Assembly: GCA_903928755.1 (NCBI GenBank)
Contig: CAIYSH010000320.1
Span: forward strand, 1 to 8,173
DNA length: 8,173 nucleotides
From: an uncultured Alphaproteobacteria bacterium
GTDB lineage: Bacteria > Pseudomonadota > Alphaproteobacteria > Caulobacterales > Caulobacteraceae
Reading direction: 5' to 3'
Shown: positions 4,608 through 8,173 of the stretch, piece after piece
How positions within the stretch are numbered: position 1 is the first letter of the stretch
Layout: each line of letters begins with the position of its first letter
Notes under the pieces: generated by a model
What the model was told of the DNA's origin: nothing
What the model saw: the letters and a program-made list of their open reading frames with translations, nothing else
The model's database searches: none
Position numbers and translations under genes: made by a program

Positions 4608-5534
4608 ATGTCGAACAAGAAGCCGCTGTCCTTTCAGGGTCTTATCCTGAAACTCCATGACTATTGGAGCGCGCAGGGGTGCGTGATTCTGCAACCCCAT
4701 GACATTGAGGTCGGTGCCGGTACCCTGCATCCGGCGACGGTGCTGCGCGCGTTGGGCCCCAAACCCTGGCGTGCAGCCTATGTGCAGCCCTCGCGTCGTC
4801 CGGGCGATGGTCGATATGGCGAAAATCCGAACCGTCTGCAGCACTACTACCAGTATCAGGTCATCCTGAAGCCGAACCCTGAAAACCTGCAGGAGCTCTA
4901 TCTCGGCAGTCTGGAAGCGATCGGCCTTGATACCCGCCAGCATGACATCCGGTTTGTCGAGGATGACTGGGAAAATCCGACAGTCGGGGCCTGGGGGCTC
5001 GGCTGGGAGGTCTGGTGCGACGGCATGGAAGTGACCCAGTACACCTATTTTCAGCAGGTCGGGGGACTGGATGTCTGGCCCGTGGCCGGAGAGCTCACCT
5101 ACGGCCTCGAGAGGCTGGCCATGTATATCCAGAATGTCGATCATTTTACGCAACTCGCGTTCAATGATCCGGATGGTCCGGCCCCCATGACCTATGGCGA
5201 CGTCTTTCTGGAAAATGAGCGGCAGCAATCCGAGGCCAATTTCCATCTCTACGATGTCGACACCCTGAAGCGTCAGTTCGAGGATATGGAGGCCCAGGTT
5301 CCCAGGCTGCTTCAGGGGCGTGGGCCACAGGGGCAGGCAACCGTATTGCCTGCCTACGACCACGTGCTGAAGGCCAGTCATCTGTTCAATCTTATGGATG
5401 CCCGGGGCGCGATCGCGGTTGCAGAGCGCCAGAGTTATATCGGGCGGATCCGGGACCTGACCAAGATGTGCGCAGAGGCCTGGGTCGCCAACGAGGGCGG
5501 CAATGCACCTGCGACGCAGGCGGAGAAGGCCTGA
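4608..5534 (+). CDS. glyQ: Glycine--tRNA ligase alpha subunit
   Basis: GlyQ is the catalytic class II subunit of the alpha2beta2 glycyl-tRNA synthetase, activating glycine with ATP and charging tRNA-Gly in the cytoplasm. With the ATG at 4608 it has 308 residues, close to the usual 300 or so. An in-frame TTG at 4587 was rejected because it lies within the T-tract of the terminator. Recognisable blocks are QGLILKLHDYW near the N-terminus, the VGAGTLHPATVLRALGP block, motif 2 YVQPSRRPGDGRYGENPNRL (58-77), HYYQYQVILKP, GAWGLGWEVWCDGMEVTQ and motif 3 with GLERLAMY (166-173). The conserved C-terminal helices include LKASHLFNLMDARGAIAVAE. The ribosome site is weak: GAAG at 4597-4600 is 7 nt from the ATG, and AAGG at 4602-4605 is too close. 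The stop codon is 3 nt before glyS. Confidence 0.98.
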   Translation: MSNKKPLSFQGLILKLHDYWSAQGCVILQPHDIEVGAGTLHPATVLRALGPKPWRAAYVQPSRRPGDGRYGENPNRLQHYYQYQVILKPNPENLQELYLGSLEAIGLDTRQHDIRFVEDDWENPTVGAWGLGWEVWCDGMEVTQYTYFQQVGGLDVWPVAGELTYGLERLAMYIQNVDHFTQLAFNDPDGPAPMTYGDVFLENERQQSEANFHLYDVDTLKRQFEDMEAQVPRLLQGRGPQGQATVLPAYDHVLKASHLFNLMDARGAIAVAERQSYIGRIRDLTKMCAEAWVANEGGNAPATQAEKA

Positions 5535-5537
5535 CCC

Positions 5538-7814
5538 ATGCCACAGCTGCTGATCGAGCTTTTTTCTGAAGAAATCCCCGCCCGCATGCAGGTTCAGGCT
5601 GCCCGTGATTTCGAGCGTCTTGCCCGGGAAAAGCTGGCGGCCGAGGGGTTGCTTCCGGAAGCCCTGAAGACGTTCTCAGGCCCGCGTCGCCTGACCCTGG
5701 TGGCCGAGGGCTTGCCCGCTGCACAGGGCGACCGACATGAAGAACGCAAGGGACCCCGCGTTGGCTCCCCAGATGCGGCCATGTCGGGCTTCCTGCGATC
5801 GACTGGCCTGAAGATGGCTGATCTGGTGGAGAAGGACGGGATCTGGTTTGCCCAGCTTCACCGCGTCGGCCGTCCGACGACCGAAATCATCGCACAGATG
5901 ATGGACGAAATCGTCCGTAGCTTTCCCTGGCCCAAGTCCATGACCTGGGGGAGGGGAACCCTCCGGTGGGTCCGGCCGCTCAAACATATACTCTGCCTGT
6001 TTGATGGTGAGCGTGTTCCCTTTACGATCGATGAGGTCGAGAGCGTGGACTTTACCCGTGGCCATCGGTTCATGGGCTCGGGTCGTACCTTCAAGGTGAA
6101 GGATTTTGACAGCTATGTCGGGGGACTGGAAAAGCATTTCGTCCTCCTCGATCCTGAACAGCGCAAGGCGAAAATCATCGAGGCGGCAAAGACCCTGTGC
6201 TTTGCCCGCAATCTGGACCTGGTGGAAGACGATGGCCTGCTGGACGAGGTGGCAGGACTTGCGGAGTGGCCGACCCCGGTCCTTGGGAATATGGACCCGG
6301 CATTCCTGGACCTGCCACCAGAAGTGATCCGGACCTCGATGAGGACACATCAGAAATACTTCGCGGTCAGGGACCCTGCGACAGACAGGCTGGCACCCCA
6401 CTTCATTACGGTCGCGAACATAGAGGCCTTGGATGGCGGGGCCGAAATTGCCCGGGGCAATGCCAAGGTGCTGTCGGCGCGTCTTTCCGATGCCCGGTTC
6501 TTCTGGGACGAGGACCGCAAGCTGCGCCTCGAGGATCGGCTGGTCAGACTGCAGGGCGTCACCTTCCATGCCAGACTTGGCACACTGGCGGAGCGGGTTG
6601 AGCGGCTCGAATACCTTGCAAGGGCGATCGCGCCTCGCGTGGGGGCAGATCCTTCCAAGGCCGTTCTGGCAGCCAGATTGTGCAAGGCAGACCTTACCAC
6701 GGGCATGGTGGGAGAATTCCCGGAACTGCAGGGCCTGATGGGCGGTTATTATGCCCGCGCCGAAAAGATCAGTCCGGTTGTCGCCGATGCGATCCGTGAC
6801 CATTACCGTCCGGTCGGGGCGTCGGATGAGGCACCTGACACCCCTGTGACCATGGCAGTCGCCCTGGCGGAAAAAATCGACACGCTGACGGCCTTTTTCG
6901 CCATCAATGAAAAGCCGACAGGATCGCGAGATCCCTTTGCGCTGCGCAGAGCTGCTCTTGGCATCATCCGGATACTTCTGGGATCCGAAGCCCGGGCCCC
7001 TGTCAGGCAGCTGGTCAATGACTGGTATGAATCCCTCAGATGCTATGTGGATCCGGGGCGTGCCCTCTATGTGTCTTCCCGGCGCACGACGGGCTATCTC
7101 GGCCCGGAATCCCGGGCACCGTCCCAGGTCTTCGCCGCCTATATCGAAGAGTTTGACGCAGCCTTGATCGAGGGTGTGCCTCAGGTCGTCAGCACCCGTG
7201 ACAGTTTCGATATCCGGTTCGATCGCACAGCTGCAGCAGGTGATCCTCCAGAAGGTGACGTCATCTATAGCTTCCGCAGGTATGCCGAAGTTTCCGAGGA
7301 AGTTCTGGCCTTCCTGGCTGATCGTCTGAAGGTGGCCCTTCGGGATCAAGGGAAACGCCATGATCTCGTGGATGCGGTCTATGCCCTTGGTGACGATGAT
7401 CTCGTGCGGATTGTCGCGAGGGTGGAAGCCCTGTCGGATTTCCTTGTGACCGAAGATGGTGCCAACCTGCTGGCGGGCTACAAGCGGGCGACCAATATTC
7501 TCAAGTCGGAAGAGAAGAAAGGCGCACTCCCAGGCGGTGATGCCGTCTCGATGGCGGGAGCATCTGCCGAAGAGCTGATGCTGATTGAAGCGGTGGGCGC
7601 AGCGGAGCCCCGGGTGATTCAGGCGATAGCCAGCGAAGACTTTGGGGCGGCGATGAGGGCCCTGGCCGATCTGCGTGGACCGGTTGATGCCTTCTTTGAA
7701 AAAGTACTGGTCAATTCCCAGGTTCCGGCCGAACGGGAAAACCGACTGAAGCTGCTGATCCAGGTCCGTGATGCCATGGGCAGGGTCGCCGACTTCGGAC
7801 AGGTCAATAGCTAG
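5538..7814 (+). CDS. glyS: Glycine--tRNA ligase beta subunit
   Basis: GlyS is the tRNA-binding partner of GlyQ in the alpha2beta2 synthetase. The start is supported by GGAGAAGG (5522-5529) at 8 nt spacing inside the end of glyQ. Recognisable blocks are the N-terminal LLIELFSEEIPARM, SGPRRLTLVAEGLP, KSMTWGRGTLRWVRPLKHIL, VIRTSMRTHQKYFAV (263-277) and the LSARLSDARFFWDEDRKL region. They continue with the HD-like segment ARLCKADLTTGMVGEFPELQ (379-398), DPFALRRAALGIIRILL (465-481), and a C-terminal DALR-type anticodon-binding region from about 588 (LAFLADRLKVALRDQGKRHD) to the end. At 758 residues it is about 70 longer than the E. coli subunit (689). Most of the excess falls at about 484-587, between the IIRILL helix and the anticodon-binding region. 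No frameshift is seen. The gene is almost certainly cotranscribed with glyQ. Confidence 0.98.
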   Translation: MPQLLIELFSEEIPARMQVQAARDFERLAREKLAAEGLLPEALKTFSGPRRLTLVAEGLPAAQGDRHEERKGPRVGSPDAAMSGFLRSTGLKMADLVEKDGIWFAQLHRVGRPTTEIIAQMMDEIVRSFPWPKSMTWGRGTLRWVRPLKHILCLFDGERVPFTIDEVESVDFTRGHRFMGSGRTFKVKDFDSYVGGLEKHFVLLDPEQRKAKIIEAAKTLCFARNLDLVEDDGLLDEVAGLAEWPTPVLGNMDPAFLDLPPEVIRTSMRTHQKYFAVRDPATDRLAPHFITVANIEALDGGAEIARGNAKVLSARLSDARFFWDEDRKLRLEDRLVRLQGVTFHARLGTLAERVERLEYLARAIAPRVGADPSKAVLAARLCKADLTTGMVGEFPELQGLMGGYYARAEKISPVVADAIRDHYRPVGASDEAPDTPVTMAVALAEKIDTLTAFFAINEKPTGSRDPFALRRAALGIIRILLGSEARAPVRQLVNDWYESLRCYVDPGRALYVSSRRTTGYLGPESRAPSQVFAAYIEEFDAALIEGVPQVVSTRDSFDIRFDRTAAAGDPPEGDVIYSFRRYAEVSEEVLAFLADRLKVALRDQGKRHDLVDAVYALGDDDLVRIVARVEALSDFLVTEDGANLLAGYKRATNILKSEEKKGALPGGDAVSMAGASAEELMLIEAVGAAEPRVIQAIASEDFGAAMRALADLRGPVDAFFEKVLVNSQVPAERENRLKLLIQVRDAMGRVADFGQVNS

Positions 7815-7826
7815 GAGATGTCCCTG

Positions 7827-8173
7827 ATGTCGACCAATACGCTTTCCAGGGTTCGCTGGGTCTATTCCTTCGGTGGCGGACATGCCGATGGGGACTCCTC
7901 CATGAAGGAAGTCCTCGGTGGAAAGGGGGCCAATCTCGCCGAAATGTCGGCCCTTGGTCTGCCCGTGCCACCCGGGTTCACAATTACGACCGGGGCCTGC
8001 AACCACTATTACGACCATGGAAAATGCTATCCTGTCGACCTCGTGGATCAGGTGGCGGCCGGTCTTGCGACGGTTGAAACCCTGACAGGCAAGACCTTCG
8101 GAGACCCGCAGAATCCCCTGCTGGTTTCCGTGCGCTCCGGTGCCCGGGCCTCCATGCCCGGCATGATGGATAC
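7827..8173 (+). CDS. ppdK: Pyruvate, phosphate dikinase, N-terminal part (3' end outside window)
   Basis: PpdK interconverts pyruvate, ATP and phosphate with phosphoenolpyruvate, AMP and pyrophosphate through a phosphohistidine. Only 115 codons of a protein usually near 880-900 residues are present, all in the N-terminal ATP-grasp nucleotide-binding domain. Visible family blocks are WVYSFGGGHADGD, VLGGKGANLAEMSALGLPVP with its Lys33 matching Lys22 of the Clostridium symbiosum enzyme, PPGFTITTGACNHYY, and SVRSGARASMPGMMDT with Arg103 matching Arg92. The phosphohistidine and PEP domains lie outside the window. The ATG at 7827 is preferred because GGAG at 7814-7817, overlapping the last base of the glyS stop codon, is 9 nt upstream. 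An in-frame ATG at 7818 would abut that site directly. The 12-nt gap to glyS suggests one transcript. Confidence 0.96.
   Translation, partial: MSTNTLSRVRWVYSFGGGHADGDSSMKEVLGGKGANLAEMSALGLPVPPGFTITTGACNHYYDHGKCYPVDLVDQVAAGLATVETLTGKTFGDPQNPLLVSVRSGARASMPGMMD

Noticed and set aside
5676..8018. 780-residue open frame on the minus strand opposite glyS and ppdK
   Set aside because: Its codons lie in exact register with glyS codons, so antisense stops require TTA, CTA or TCA in glyS, all rare in this GC-rich gene. The protein has no recognisable domain, while glyS on the other strand is unmistakable.

Overview
The window is a GC-rich stretch of alphaproteobacterial chromosome carrying housekeeping and nitrogen-control genes. 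The evidence for this lineage is the two-subunit glycyl-tRNA synthetase (glyQ, glyS) followed directly by pyruvate phosphate dikinase, the pairing of ispE with an upstream TPR gene, and the sequence style of the PII/AmtB pair. Gene order recalled from memory suggests a Caulobacter-like or Rhodospirillum-like organism, but this cannot be settled from 8 kb. I see no mobile element, CRISPR array, rRNA or tRNA gene, prophage gene or frameshifted gene.

Layout. On the + strand, the C-terminal 270 codons of a TPR-repeat protein (2-814) are followed after 7 nt by ispE (822-1676). A hairpin terminator at 1689-1713 separates ispE from the convergent minus-strand pair glnK (3575-3237) and amtB (3211-1739). 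A 353-nt intergenic region (3576-3928) separates glnK from a divergent + strand gene for a small secreted fasciclin-domain protein (3929-4525). That gene ends at a strong rho-independent terminator (4557-4588) lying only 19 nt before glyQ. glyQ (4608-5534), glyS (5538-7814) and the first 115 codons of ppdK (7827 to the window end) form a tight + strand cluster with gaps of 3 and 12 nt.

How the genes fit together. GlnK and AmtB form the classical ammonium-sensing and uptake pair: GlnK binds and blocks the channel when nitrogen is plentiful. Two overlapping sigma-54-like elements in front of glnK fit nitrogen-controlled expression. GlyQ and GlyS form one alpha2beta2 enzyme that charges tRNA-Gly. 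IspE serves isoprenoid synthesis by the MEP pathway, and PpdK interconverts pyruvate and phosphoenolpyruvate. The fasciclin protein is the least understood member and probably acts in the envelope or periplasm.

Nothing here is clearly a new biological system. The points most worth checking are regulatory: an inverted repeat that would mask the ribosome binding site of the fasciclin gene, a 30-bp-spaced direct repeat in the same leader, a promoter-like element buried in the terminator before glyQ, and the sigma-54-like elements and repeated GGMACAATTG motif upstream of glnK.
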